A DNA stretch of 64,000 nucleotides from Triatoma infestans (GCA_011037195.1 JAAEAF010002700.1:85621-149620), one strand, 5' to 3'. Shown: positions 1 to 11,843, counted from the stretch's first letter. The notes: generated by a model not told the origin, from the sequence alone. Program-made: numbers and translations.

Positions 1-147
1 TATGTGTGCTAAATATACAATATAACTTATTTCAATGAGAAAAAGGGGCATAACTTTTCCGTTCTCAACAATCAACAACCCGTCGACTTGCGCACTTGCA
101 CACTCCACAATTCTATCTGTGAGATCTTCGGTAAAACCTCCACTGTT
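1..147 (-). other. Possible exon-like open frame at window edge, unrecognised
   Basis: On the minus strand a frame stays open from about 147 to the window edge (about 49 codons), in a stretch clearly richer in G+C than its surroundings. It is preceded by a pyrimidine-containing tract ending in CAG, which could be a splice acceptor; a TAG lies in the same frame just upstream. The predicted peptide contains GGFTEDLTDRIVECASA and matches no family I know. An open run of this length can arise by chance, so this is only a candidate piece of a host exon or of an old mobile element. Confidence 0.12.
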
Positions 148-1000
148 CTGTAACAAACCCTATGGACATCCTCCAAAATCTGGTGTGCAGTAATACTTCA
201 CGACTTTCTCTTACTATATAATTATAAAATTTTCTTTTAAATTTCAGAATTTGGTGATTTATCCCAAGGTTAGGGGAGGACAAGTGCCAGTCTTACCAAT
301 CGAGGCACTAACGAATGATTACATTGTAAAGAGTCGAATTCTAGAAAAGCTTCTAAGTAGGTGGCAAACCATACATTATGCTGATTTAGTACTTTAGAGG
401 AAAGCTTAACGCTACTCAGCGTTTCTCAGAACAATCAAACAAATTCATTTTTCCGGAATAAAGTTTCTAATAAAAGCGATAAGTATTTAGGTCTGCGTGT
501 AAATGGATGCAAAGTTTAAAGAAAATCATTGGAGGCAACTTCACTGATATTTTTTTCCCAGTTTTTCGCGATTTTCTTGAAAAAACGATTTCAACGATTT
601 TCTTCAAACATCGTACATATAAATTTGAAACATTTTCCCAGGAAAATTCATTTTTCGGAGTGAAGGGGGAAAAGCACTGCTCTAAATAGTTGAATGTTTG
701 GTACTATCACCTTATACTATTAATAACAATGCTAGAATTTCAAATTTAAATACAAAAAATGTTAAACTGCCAGTTTACAGTAAAAGTTTTTTTTTTTTTA
801 GAATTTTCTCGAAAACGGCTTCAACGATTTTCCAAGAACTAGAATGCACACTGCAATAGATAAAAAACGTTTCACTATTATTTAAAATATTTTTCAGAAA
901 AAATTTGATTGTTGATTAGTTGTGGAGGTTTGTTAGTTAGGTTTAAATATAACTTTTGTGGTGTAGATTTATGGCTGTTTTATATCTTATTTGGTTTTAT
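148..1000. other. Unassigned AT-rich tract with family H-like fragments
   Basis: No gene was found. Several short stretches (about 400-680 and 780-860) resemble internal units of the abundant family H repeat, for example phrases like AAAGCTTAACGCTACT and TTTCTCGAAAACGGCTTCAACG, in decayed form. The short open frames here are repeat-derived. Confidence 0.35.
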
Positions 1001-1939
1001 AAAATGATATTAGTAATGAACCTTAGTTACAGCCTCAATTATTTTTATTTTTCTAGAAAGAAATTACGTTCTTATATCTCGACGTGTCATTATCAAAGAA
1101 ATAATCTTTTTTTTTGGAATTATTACAATCTGAGTTACAATACATAAAAAATATAATTGTACACATAAAAAATTGTTATAATTGTCCAGCAAATTGAGAT
1201 TTACCAACTTTATATAATTGTATGTTGTCATATATATTAAAAATTTTGAAACCAGTTTTTTAAGGTACGTCATGGTGAAATTTTTTGCTAAATTGAGTTA
1301 CTATGTGTTACTAATCCTGTTCATTTTTAAAAACGAATGGTTTTTGTTATATTGATAAGAGAAATAACCTTATAAATAGTGGTTTTGAGTATTCGTGCTG
1401 ATTATATAGTATGAGTTTAGGGCCACCTGGTGCCAATTGTAAAATTTGTATATAATTGTAATTTATAAATATAAATGATTAATATTTCGGCCGGTAAAAA
1501 GATGGTTATATGTTTAGAAATGTTAGTGTTAATACAGTAAGCTACAATTTACTTTAATCATACATTTTAAATTTAAATTTTAAAATTTATATTTTTTTTT
1601 TAAGGACTAGTAAGACATAGTTACTCAATTTACCAAAAAATTTCACCATGACGTACCTTAAAAAACTGGTTTCAAAATTTTTAGTATATATGTCAACTAT
1701 TATTATATAAGGTTGGTAAATCTCAATTTGCTGGACAATTATAATAATTGTTTATATGTACAATTAAATTTTTTATGTATTGTAAATCTCAGATTGTAAT
1801 AATTCAAAAAAAAGATTATCCCCTTGATGATGACACGTGCAGTGTTGAAACGTCGGCATATAAGAATGTAAATTCTTTCGGGAAAAAAAAAAATAATTGA
1901 GATTGTAACTAAGGTTCATTACTAATATCATTTTATAAG
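1001..1939. repeat. Foldback element, two arms of about 320-340 bp
   Basis: The sequence at 1001-1318 reappears as its reverse complement at about 1603-1939, separated by about 285 bp. The arms share long blocks with scattered mismatches and small indels: the block around CATGGTGAAATTTTTT is at 1270-1290 on one side and inverted at 1640-1655 on the other. The similarity may extend further out to about 940, interrupted by an insertion on the left. The right arm carries a stem-loop motif at 1821-1855 (TTGATGA, stem ACAC/GTGT, GAAACGTCGG) that is deleted in the left arm. The middle has no coding capacity. It could be a foldback DNA transposon or a pair of inverted retroelement terminal repeats. 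Confidence 0.75.
1821..1856 (+). ncRNA. Hammerhead-like stem-loop motif, copy a
   Basis: The string reads TTGATGA-T-GACAC-loop-GTGTT-GAAAC-GTCGG. It shares the order core box, stem-loop, GAAAC with the other copies listed in this window. The first core base is T instead of C and there is an extra base before the stem, so activity as a ribozyme is doubtful. Confidence 0.3.
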
Positions 1940-2102
1940 TTTATATTTAAATGATACAAACTTTGTTGGTTTTGACAGAGAACGCTCCACACAAGTCCCG
2001 TCAGACCTATAAGTATGACCCTTCTCGCTTATTATATGTCCAGCCTAACTAAACATAGTAAACGTTGCCATTTTTAAAGAAACTGTTTTAATCAAATTTT
2101 AG

Positions 2103-2155
2103 TAATTGGAGTAAGAAAAAGTTGTGTGAGTGTTTCACACCAGGTTCTTTTGTCG
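2103..2155 (-). repeat. Family H 5' terminus, inverted
   Basis: This short segment reads GGAGTAAGAAAAAGTTGTGTGAG followed by TGTTTCACACCAG. It is the reverse complement of the 5' end of family H (TGGTGTGAAACACTCACAC then ACTTTCTCTTACT). Only the terminus can be recognised; the body to the left is too diverged to delimit. Confidence 0.6.
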
Positions 2156-4125
2156 CAATTAACTTTTCATTAAACGGTGTAACCTCAACTAATTACTAAA
2201 ATAATCTATCATCACAACAGATACGATTTAATTTTACATGATTTTGAAGAAAGAAATAATTATAGCTTACGTTTGTCTGTTACATACTATAACGAATAAA
2301 TTGTTTGTTTTGTGTTATTTACAAAAGCAAGAGAAGTTGGGTGGAACAACATGTAAATAATGTATAATGTAAACACAAAACCTACATCAAAACATTTTCC
2401 GCTTTGACCATTTTCTCTAAATATTTAGTACCGGAAAATATGATTGGTGTAATTTCACTTTGGTACTACATTAGGAAATTTATATCATGGTAATATTTAG
2501 CCCAGTTTCCAATCTCAATAAATTCTATACATTATTAGCGCATTGGTTACATTATTGTTACGAAATTTCTAATTTTGTAAGTGAATTATGATCTAATACT
2601 TTATTGGTTGGTAACCTATATGTGTATTTTTAATTAGTTTTCTACATTGTTAAAACAGAAATATTTGGAGCACTTATTTATCTACCAATAAGATTGTTCT
2701 TTTATTCTTTTTAAATTGTTCTATTTCAGGTTTATTTTCTCCCACTGCTCACTGTTAACGAAAGTATTTGCAATTGTGTGAAATGTTTCGAAAATTATAT
2801 TTGAGTCAACCAATGTGGTTTGTGATATAAACATATAGTTCAAGTCATTGCTTCTCACGAATTCATTTGACTCTGATGAAAATCCGAAACCGGTTAGAAC
2901 CAAACATGCAAACTACGACGGAAAAATCTTTGGATTGTTTTCTATATATTTGATTTTTAACAATTCATTAATTTAATCACATACACGTGCTAAATACCGT
3001 GTATATCCTAGCTCGGCATACTATATGGATGGATTTGGGTAGTTGAAGTAGAAGAGATATTTTAGGAAGAGAAGAAATAAACTTGTTTAAGTACTGAACG
3101 CTGTTATAGTGAAATAATATAAATCTGCAAGAACTTCACACTGATTGATACAATAGAAGAGAATATAGGTAGCGAGAGATAGATTGAGACAGACTGACTG
3201 GTAGACAAAGAGAAGATACGTTAGATGTTGATTGACTGGTTGTCGAAAACTGTTCTTCTTGTTCTGAGGATAGTTTGCCTCTTTTATGTTGAATCCTCCA
3301 CCCCTAGTTTGCCCTTGGTAGGGAGTAATTAATGTTCTTCGGATCCCACAAATCTTAATGATTCGGATCCCATTACATATTTACATTACAAAAAAAAAAA
3401 GAAACAAAAGAGGGCAAAACTTTAATTTTATTATTATTTTAGATTTACTTTTAAGCGGAATTAAGAAAGTAATAAGAAAAAAAATCCACGAACTAAAGTT
3501 GGAATAAAGTTAGCAGTGAAGTCAGCTGTTTTATTTCTTCATTTCCTTTTTATTTTTTAATCTGTATTCAGGTGTAACAACATAAATCATTTAACCAAAC
3601 TTCTTTTTGTTTTCTTCTTTTTTTTTATCATTGAGTTAAACGAATTTTGAGTTGGAAAATTCAATAAATGAGTGTTGTTAGTGAATGTTGAAATGTTCAA
3701 TAAAAAGTATACTGGAGGGGGGCAATTTTTTTTTTCCTTTTTTCATTCACTTGATTTAACAACAATTTAAGTTTTATCAATGAATTGAGAAATAATAATA
3801 ATAATGGAGAGGGAAGAGGAAACAAGAAGGAGAAAGTTAGTTCGCCAGTCTTTCTCTTGATTCTATTTTCTTGTTGCCAGTGTTAACCTTTATATCTTTT
3901 CACCGCTTTTGTAAAAAACAGTTAGAAAGGAAAGTATAACTCAGTTGAAAGAATGAAAAGTAAGGAAAAGAAATTGAAAGAAATAAAGAACTGGAAAAAG
4001 TTCTTCTTTTTTTCGCTTTCTTTAAGATTTAGAAAGAATAGTGGCAGCAAAACACAATAGAATTGTTCGGCTTTTTTATGAAAGTAATTTTTAGTATTTA
4101 TAAATTAAAACAAAAACACAAAACG
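2156..4125. other. Unassigned AT-rich sequence
   Basis: No gene or clear element was recognised. The region includes poly-T and poly-A runs, an (AAT)n stretch near 3795 and a short direct repeat of TTCGGATCCCA at about 3339 and 3362. Confidence 0.4.
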
Positions 4126-4345
4126 TTTAATGTGAAACACTCACACCACTTTCTCCCACTACCATAATTAATATAAAATTATGTTTATAAACGTCTCGAT
4201 GGGCTTGCCATAGAAATAATCATTTGAAGTTTAAAGAAAATCGTCGTAACCATTTGCGAAAAAAAATCCCAAAACCTATTCGGTAAAATCGCACTTCCGG
4301 TTAACCAATTTTCTACAAATGTGGAATTCTATCAATCATATTTCT
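4126..4345 (+). repeat. Family H, 5' fragment
   Basis: It starts with GTGAAACACTCACACCACTTTCTCCCACT, a variant of the family H 5' end (seen as two shorter blocks in other copies). The first internal unit follows, including the phrase GTTTAAAGAAAATCGT and the conserved CACTTCCGGTT box near 4291. The copy fades out around 4345. Confidence 0.6.
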
Positions 4346-4955
4346 TTGTTCGCTATGGGCTAAATGTGGTGTGTGGTGCTTGTTAAAATCGTCACCCTAT
4401 ATATATATATATTTTTTCTTTGTGATTCACACCAAACTTTTTTCTTTCATTAAGGAATTAAGAAGTAAAATAATGTCTGTATTTTCAGACTGGCTCAACA
4501 TGAACGAAGTCTTATTGCTGGTAAATATAATTTACAATTTACTGCTTCCTATTGCCACATAAATCCCAGGCCATTAGCGAGAATCTAACTCAGTGTCGTA
4601 CAGCAGCGTTGTGGTAGTTAGCAGGCCATCTTGCCTTCATTACAATTTCATCAAAGACAACCAAGAGAAACTCAAAGAGCCAGCGGGGAACTCAAAGAGA
4701 ACATGAAGACACAAACCACTCTACCTCCATTTTTACTTCCTTTTTTTTACTACCCACCTTCTTGGATCTTGTTATACAATCCTTTGATAACATAGCTCGG
4801 GTTATCGATTAGCCTACTTTATTGTTGTCTATTATTTTCCATTCTTTATTATTATTTTTTAAGCCTTAAGAATTCTATTTTCCCACTTAGGAAAATGGTG
4901 CAATTTTTTTTTAACTGTTAAAAAAAAATCAAAGTTTCACAACAAATTAAAAAAC

Positions 4956-5800
4956 ATCTGGTGTGAAACACTGACACGATTTTCTCTTATTGGAATTTAC
5001 AAAATTATAATTGACAAATTTTCTTATAGACTAGGAATTTTTATTAAATTTAACTTTATATTATGGTGAACCCAGCTATAAATACATCAATAAGACCTTT
5101 CAACTTTCCCCCAATGAAATCTACTTATTTGGAAAAATGTTTCAAACAGAAATGAAAAATCTGTATACGAGTGAAGAGTTATCTAGTCGTATTTGAAGTT
5201 ATTATAATCAGGTTCATAGAAACCTGTTGGTATTTTAATAGCGAAAATCCAGAAAACTGAAAAAAAAAAAAAAAGAACACGTTCACTTACTCTTTTCTAA
5301 CTCGGAATTTTGGCAACAAATTTAATTTTTGTTAATATTATATAGTTGCTAGGATCGTATACAATTTGGAAATGACACTTTAAAGGAGAGCCTTATGTCA
5401 CCGCTCCTCCAAAAAACCCCTGGATTTAATTTTCCCAGAAAAAGAATCAAATGAAAGTTGTTAGTTCTTTATATGTCTAGTTGGTGTACCAAGTTCAAAA
5501 ATCTCGTTCGAGCCATATTTTGGCAAAATTGTAAAAAACTAAAATATTCCTTCAGTAAAGTGTTTGTGGTTGACCGATTTTGAACTAACATTTCCGGTCC
5601 CTTAATAGAATTTAAACAAAATATCAACTTTGAAATATCTGCAATTTCCCGTTTATTAGTTATGCTTATCAACATACTTACTCATACACATATACCCAAT
5701 TTTCTAAAAAACACTTTTTGATTCAGAGGATCACAAATCTTGTATTCCCTTCTCAATATCGAAAATTTGACACGATTCCCAGCACTAATAAAAAGTGTAA
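4956..5800 (+). repeat. Family H copy, near complete
   Basis: The 5' end TCTGGTGTGAAACACTGAC lies at 4958, preceded by A, and is followed by the subterminal repeat ATTTTCTCTTATT. Internal units are visible from about 5080 to 5700, with the usual GGCAC/GACACTTTA and GAGAAATGTTTCAAA phrases. The 3' part has the TTGACACGATT phrase (about 5767) and a decayed hairpin. A new terminus-like sequence (GTGTAAAACACACACACGG) follows directly at about 5797-5817, suggesting a head-to-tail junction. Confidence 0.6.
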
Positions 5801-5844
5801 AACACACACACGGATTTTCGGTTTCCGCTTTTTAAAAAATTAGT

Positions 5845-6420
5845 CTAGACTGCGTTACTGTACACGGTAATTCTGAGGTAGCCGGAAGTACTGATAAAGA
5901 GAATTGTCAGGATACTGCAGGGAGTACAACGCAAGGTTTGTTTGGTCATAAAGGGGTCGATGAAGACATCGGCGTTGTAAATACTATTGTCAGTGAAATC
6001 TGTACAACATTCTGTTTTAGGGAAGACAATAAAGGTCATCTCAGGATGAGATGCAAAGGTGAGCGGATAAGAACTTTTAGGTCACTTTAAGACTGAGTGG
6101 AAGATTGAGCAACCGAACCAGTTTCTTCTCTTCAAAATTGATGAAACGAGTAAGAAGTGGGGGTTCGAGAAAAGTTATAAGATCAGTATTAGCATTATGG
6201 GGGAGGCCACACTCAAAAGGCTAATGGCAGATAGTAATGGCATTTGTTTTGACTCTAATGGCTCCAGAAAAAAGGAATCTGGGCTGTCTGGAGCAAAGAG
6301 CTTGGTTATAGGGGATGAACAAAGGAAGATCTGCGGCTTTAGGTGGTATGGCCACTGTTTTCCAGCATGTCTGATCATTGGTATTATTGGCTACTGCTCT
6401 ATGATCAAAGTTTCTCGAAT
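5845..6420. other. GC-richer island with open frames, unrecognised
   Basis: This roughly 580-bp stretch is visibly richer in G+C and codon-like than its surroundings. On the plus strand a frame without a start codon stays open from about 5836 to 6090 (about 85 codons, containing GHKGVDEDIGVVNTIVSE) and ends in TAA. A second plus frame runs 6197-6424 (75 codons), and open frames also exist on the minus strand. I recognise no family. It could be a gag-like remnant of a retroelement or decayed host coding sequence. No splice sites were convincing. Confidence 0.25.
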
Positions 6421-7734
6421 GTAAATATATACTATTTCTAAATCGAGGAGTTTTAATGAGTGGTAAATACATATGTGAATGATTTAAATATCGTACAAAA
6501 ATATTTACTTTCTCTTGTTTAATTATTACCAGTACCCGGTTAATTTAGAAATTAAGTATTTCTGTATCATTTTATGGGCTAGACTTTTTAGGGAAAAGAA
6601 GGAAAAAGAAAAGGAAATTAATATTATTCCTAGGAAAACTTTACTCTAAGTCCCATTGTGAGAAGTTTGTGTTCTTTACTACAAACTTTGACATCAAATC
6701 CCTCAGCCATCTTGTGATGTTGTATACATATATGTGCTACTCTATAGTTCCAACTTTGGTTAGAAATAGCCCCAAAACAAGTAGTTCCTCCACTAAGTCC
6801 CTGAGGACTAATGACTAAGAAGGGGACTTAACCAGAGAGGAAAGGTATACTTATTGAAATGGTGTGAGAACAATGGACGAATGGACAAGTTTGTAACTTG
6901 CTGTTTCTGTTGTTATTTAGTGGATACAATGGCTAGCCCGGAATCTTCTTCCATTTACCCACAACCCGCAGTACCGTAAATTGTTTCCACATCGATATCT
7001 CTTCACACTCCATCGATTTAAAGTACACCTATCTTCAAACTGTTTTCTCCCAAATTAATTAATAATTTGATTCATGGAACTTTGAGAAATCGATAAACAG
7101 CACTACATTTTGTCTCGAGGGAAATGTGATGGTTCTCCATTTAGAGTGATCAGTTAAACGTGTTCATTATTTCCCCTCCATTCTGTGGAACCTATCGTTT
7201 CAAAAACGATCCATCATCAAACGGTTTACTAATTCATTCTTCTATACAATTAACTTTTCTCCACGGATTATGGCGTCCTATTTCGATAAACGTCAAGGAT
7301 GTGCCACTAGAGAGACTTTTTTGACGAAATTAACTCTAATGATTTTCTTTAGACTTTGAATTTTTTTTTGGAAAGTGAATTTTCAGAAGAAATTCATCTG
7401 TAGAGAGCTTATTTTAATAAATACGTTAACGTTCTTAATATTGTAAAGATGTGAATACTGCTATAGACTAAGTAGTAACTATAAATACACATCTCTATGA
7501 ATATATAATGTTAGTATTAAATTAATTTGTAGAAGCATGACTTAGCTATTATATTAAATGTATCGTATAAGTAATGAATCGATTATCTGATCTATATATA
7601 TTTTAAATCAACATAGCACTGTCTGGGTTCATTGTCTATAGATAAACACATATATTGAAATCCATATTAATGTTATCATTAGTATTGCATCAAATTAATT
7701 AAATTAATTTACTATGTTTAATATTAATATACTA
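6421..7734. other. Unassigned sequence
   Basis: No gene or clear repeat boundary was recognised. Composition is AT-rich, with one isolated TACTTTCTCTTG near 6505 that may be a remnant of a family H end. Confidence 0.4.
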
Positions 7735-8035
7735 TATTTAAAGAAAATCGTTGGAGCTATATTCGAGAAAATTGCAAAACAGTGAAAAACCATTCAGTAA
7801 AGTGGTACTTTCGGATGAGGAATTTGACAGATAACGTACTGTCGGATCCCATGGTGATATCAAGTTTGAACTTTCTGCGATTTTTCGTTTTGGAGCTATG
7901 CTGTTCACATACTTATATACATACACAATCTGACACACACACACACACACACACACACAAGCAGACTATTTGCTAAAAACCACTTTTTTGGACTCAGGGG
8001 ACCTCACCTCTTACTAGGAATAAGAGAAAGTAAAC
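7735..8035 (+). repeat. Family H, 3' fragment with (CA)n
   Basis: The segment begins inside an internal unit (TTTAAAGAAAATCGTTGGAGC), continues through GATTTTTCGTTTTGGAGCTATG, and carries an (AC)n microsatellite at 7932-7960. It ends with the family H 3' signature GAATAAGAGAAAGTAAA. The 5' terminus and first units are missing. Confidence 0.7.
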
Positions 8036-8134
8036 AATTATTCTCTCTAATACGACTTTATTCTAGTAAAATACATGTATTTTCAGTCAAAAATAATTCA
8101 ATAGCCTAACATGTAAAACACTTAGGTCTTCAGG

Positions 8135-8480
8135 TTTAGATCGTGTCAATGGTTTGTTATAAAACGACGTTTCGCCCATATTACAATAAGCTTCTTCAGG
8201 TAAGTGACACTTCTAATCTTGAAACAATACTTATAAGAAATAGGGTAGCCAGTGTGACGAGGAAAGATAAGAAAATGGGCAAGATAAAAATAATTAACGG
8301 TTTTCCAGAGCCACAACAATGCTACAACTTTGTGGGAAGGGAGACTAAGACCACATCACCTAACAGCCAATCTGACAAATAGGAGATAAAATTAAGCCCC
8401 ATCCATTACCAATAGCCATTTACAAAAATGTGGGAGAAGCTAAGCCATATTTCATGTTTGCAATATTTCCGTCTACAACA
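8135..8480 (-). repeat. Retro-like repeat with hammerhead-like motif
   Basis: The start (GTGTCAATGGTTTGTTATAAAACGACG region) matches 61046-61106 in the same orientation, so these are two copies of one interspersed family. Both copies continue with related text around TGCTACAACTTTGTGGG / TGTTGTTACAAAGTG and end near a CAATCTGACA / GATCTGACAGAG phrase. The stem-loop motif lies on the minus strand at 8165-8200. No coding region was found. The family may be a terminal repeat or non-autonomous derivative of a larger retroelement. Confidence 0.45.
8165..8200 (-). ncRNA. Hammerhead-like stem-loop motif, copy b
   Basis: Read on the minus strand: CCTGAAGA-A-GC, a stem-loop with several G-U pairs, GGGC, then GAAACGTCG. 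The core CTGANGA and GAAAC are intact. An extra A precedes stem II, as in most copies here. Flanking complementarity for stem I is only about 2 bp. Confidence 0.4.
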
Positions 8481-8950
8481 GTGAGTGGCAATAATAATTT
8501 CAATTTCTGGTAAACTTAAATTTAGGTCAACAACTACTGGTTATTAATAGCCAATATCTGACACCAGGGGAAGTGAAAGATCAATTTTACCATACCCACT
8601 TCTTACTAAGATTTAGTTTCACTAGTTAGAATCCTATAATTTGATCATTTAAATCTAAGTTATTGTATTTAAATCAGAGTAATTGTCTGTCTATTTGATC
8701 CATAATTCTGTTGAAAATATTGGAAAAAATGCCGCAAGAGTAGCCGTCATGTACGGTTATGAATACAACAGTTTTATTGAAAAATAAGGCACACTTACTA
8801 TAAAACTAGTTTTAGTTATATCAACTATAATACAAAAATTTTCTTCAAACTTCAAGTTACGTTTTAGTAAGTGTTTAGTTGTCTTCTGGTGGAGAAGAAC
8901 CACCCTTAGATTGATACCTTAAAAGGGGAAGCGTGAAGTTCTGGCTCCTA

Positions 8951-9520
8951 TCAGCAGCAATTAATGAAAATCAATTCTACAGAAAAAAATTTCAAACAGA
9001 AGTGTTTAAGTACGTAGTGAGTGAGCAAATCAAGGAAAACTGTAAAAACAAAAACAAAAATTAAGACTTTTTGGGAAAATCTTCTAGAAAAGTTCCGGTC
9101 CAATCGATATTTTTCATACTCGGAATTTAAACAAATATTTAATTTGTTCTTAACATACACTTTGTATTACATATTGAAATGGCACTTTAGCAGGAAGCAT
9201 AACGCCGTCAAAAACACCATTCAGTAGTGGGGTACTTCCAGTAAAAGGGTTTTGATCGAATCCTTCCTGTCTGATGTTCAGCGTTATTCGAACAATTAAT
9301 TAAACTTGAACTTACAGCTAATTTTTCCTTTTTAATTATGGTATTCATTTATGTGCGTACACACACACACACAAACATACACATAACCTAATTTCTAGAA
9401 ATTATTTTTTTCGTACTCAGGGTCACTAACGTTATGTATTTCCGGTGAAAAGTTAATTTCGAAAACATAGCACCAATTCACAAACGACACAATATTTCCT
9501 CTTACAGACGTAAGAGGAAA
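8951..9520 (+). repeat. Family H copy ending in a perfect 3' hairpin
   Basis: Internal units are recognisable (TTTCAAACAGAAGTG, GGCACTTTAGCAGGAAGCATAACG, TACTTCCAGT). The 3' end is diagnostic: 9495-9520 folds into a perfect 11-bp stem (TTTCCTCTTAC / GTAAGAGGAAA) with loop AGAC. A second copy begins 16-20 bases later at about 9538, so the two lie head to tail. Confidence 0.65.
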
Positions 9521-9537
9521 GAATATATATAAAAATC

Positions 9538-10278
9538 TAATATGAAACACTCACACAACTTTCTCTTACTGCAGTCTACATAGTTATAATTGACAAATTT
9601 AATTCAAACTTATAATATTTACTAAATGTTTACTTGTCTTCAATTTTATATCGTTGAGAATCTAAACTTAATAACGTGACTTGTTTGAGGGAAGCATGAT
9701 TCTCCCCCCATCCATAAAAATTCCTTTAAAAGAACTTACTTGGAAAAGAGTTTCAGACAAAAGTTATAGATCTCTGTATTCGTGGTTAGTATAACAAATT
9801 CAATGAAATCCATCGTTTCTTTTTATTGAGAAAATCGCAGAAACCTGTTCAGTAAAAACGTTCTCCCAGTCAACTGATTTTCTTCAAACTAGAAATTCTG
9901 TCAACATATTTAATTCTAATTATTATTGTTTAGATGATAGAATTGTTTAATAAACTGTGAAATAGCACTTTAGAGGAAAACCTAACCTCCAACCCTTCCC
10001 CAAAAAGTCTTCTTAAATGAATAATCCCGGAGAAATGTTTCAAATAAAAATTGTAGCTGTTAATATGTGTAGTTAATGTACTAAGTTTAATGAAATCGTT
10101 AGAAAATCGCAAAAAAAAAACCTAGAAAAATCCATTCAATAAAATGGTACTTCCGGTTGAGGAAAACAATTTTTTCGGTCTTAAAACACTTCAGAACGTG
10201 TATTTCCAATGAAAACTCGATATCGCAAATTTGACACGATCGTAATACTTCCGCTTATAACTAAGAAAATGTAAAATT
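9538..10278 (+). repeat. Family H copy, near complete
   Basis: The 5' end reads TCTAATATGAAACACTCACAC preceded by A, followed by the subterminal repeat ACTTTCTCTTACTGCAGT at 9560. About two internal units follow, each with a TTTAGAGGAAA box, a GAGAAATGTTTCAAA box and a CACTTCC/GTACTTCCGGTT box. The 3' end keeps TTGACACGATCGTAATACTTCCGC and a decayed TAAGAAAATGTAAAATT tail. Nothing codes. Confidence 0.7.
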
Positions 10279-10350
10279 ATGCACGTTCTAAGACAGGAAA
10301 AAAATGCCAATAACCTATATGCTAAGGAATTGTGATAAGCTCATAGATAT

Positions 10351-10363
10351 ACAGAATCCACCT
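10351..10363. repeat. 5' target-site duplication of the 10-15 kb LINE
   Basis: ACAGAATCCACCT occurs here and again at 15534-15546, immediately after the (ATT)n tail. The preceding T is also shared. An exact 13-14 bp match flanking a LINE is the expected product of target-primed reverse transcription and fixes both ends of the element. Confidence 0.9.
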
Positions 10364-10885
10364 GGGGAGTTGATGTGTAGCTGTCGTACAGTACAGACCT
10401 GTTAATTTTGCTCTGTGATTTTTATCATTTTTAATACGGTTCTAGAAGTCTTTTTGGTTCTGTTTTTTGCGGTAGTGGGCTGCAATACATACTTTTTAAT
10501 TGTGTGAAGTTTCGAGGATTTTTATCGAGTGGTTTTTCCACAATTAACGATTTATTGCTAAAAATTAACAAGAATACTACAGCTACTTCGATATTAAACT
10601 TTTGGACTTTGAGGGAGGGGAACATCTTACTCGCCTGCTAGTAAACAAGATGGGTCATCTGACTGAGTGAGTGCACATACTGTCTCTGTCTCTTTTTAAT
10701 GTTTCTTCTTCACTGTTACCATCAGCTGATCACTGTTTATTTTTCTATAAAGAGCTTACAATTTTTGCAACTGTTTCAGTTTATTCTTATTTTATTTACT
10801 TATTTATTTCTTCAATTCTTTTTTCTGAATTTCTTTCATTTATTTTCATCATTGTTATTGCAATCCAGTTATTGTTATTCATGGA
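10364..10885 (+). promoter_or_regulatory. LINE 5' untranslated region
   Basis: About 520 bp between the 5' duplication and the first plausible ORF1 start. LINEs of this type usually carry an internal promoter here; no TATA-like box stands out. A minus-strand open frame (10431-10625) and overlapping plus frames near 10671-10905 show no recognisable domains and are not annotated as genes. Confidence 0.55.
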
Positions 10886-11843
10886 ATGCCTCCAAAAATA
10901 GATAATTCCTCAATAACTGGTTCACAAAATAACCCAAAACGAGTTAGAAGTTCACCAGAGTTGCATTTAAGTAAAAGTAAGAGAAAGAATATGCTATATC
11001 TTTGGATGACCTTAATGCATTAAAATCTGATTTAACTAAGGCTATTATGCAAAACATGAATGATTTATTTGACGTCAAACTCTCTAATTTAGCGACAAAA
11101 GAGGATTTACATACTATTTCTAATGATGTTAAAAATCTAAAAGAGGAAAATCAGCTTCTTAGAAGCGAAATTGTCCATCTCAAAGATATCTATGATAGGA
11201 CAGAAAAATCTATAGAAAGATTAGAATTAAAATCTCGTAGAAGTAACTTAATTTTTAGAGGAATTAAGTATGATGGCAATGCGAATTTGATAAAGTTAGT
11301 CATGATTTTTGTACTGAGGTACTTAAAACCGATATTAACGCTGGCCTTTCATCAGTTTCTTCACTTGGTAGAAGAGATCTACCTAGTAGACCGTTACTGG
11401 TTTCATTTGTTCGCTATGAAGATAAACTTACAATTTTGCGTTCTGCTAATCTTCTCAAAGGAACTGGTTTTACGATCGTTAATGACCTTCCGGAAAATGT
11501 TAGAAGAAAGAATATGAAGTTATTATTAGTTAGAAAGGAACTTTTACGAATGAATTTGAATATTAAGATCACAGTAAGTGTGGATAAGCTATTTGTAGGT
11601 TCTCATGTATTCGGATGGTCACTTAATGATGGTCTGAGATTTGATAATGGTGCAGGTATTGAAAAGCTTAACGAAATTATTGGCTCTGATTTGTCGAATT
11701 TTATAATTAGTGTGCACTCTAACTCTCTTCCGAGTAACTATTTTGTCAAGAAGCTAAATATCCTGTCTGGTGGCGAAGGATCGACTATCGTGGCTGCACC
11801 GGCATTCGAAAAGAAGACATCGGCCCCACCTATAAGATCCTGA
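10886..11843 (+). pseudogene. LINE ORF1 (coiled-coil RNA-binding protein), frameshifted
   Basis: The ATG at 10886 opens a short basic N-terminus (PKRVRSSPELHLSKSKRK). The frame is lost near 10995, and the product continues in another frame from about 11002. That section has a predicted coiled coil (LKEENQLLRSEIVHLK) and the junction phrase LKSRRSNLIFRGI, typical of L1/CR1-type ORF1 proteins just before their RRM-like domain. A second shift near 11290 moves it to a third frame, where RPLLVSFVRYEDKL and LLKGTGFTIVNDLPENVR match the RRM-like/C-terminal region. It ends at TGA 11841-11843. ORF1 proteins bind the element's RNA. The earlier ATG at 10881 gives only six codons. As it stands this copy cannot make full-length protein. 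Confidence 0.8.

Noticed and set aside
6175..6472. Overlapping minus-strand frames in the GC-richer island
   Set aside because: No domain, no start or splice context, and open frames exist on both strands at once, so neither can be called a gene.
7932..7960. CRISPR-like or tandem-repeat array
   Set aside because: It is a simple (CA)n microsatellite; no spaced repeats exist and the window is eukaryotic.
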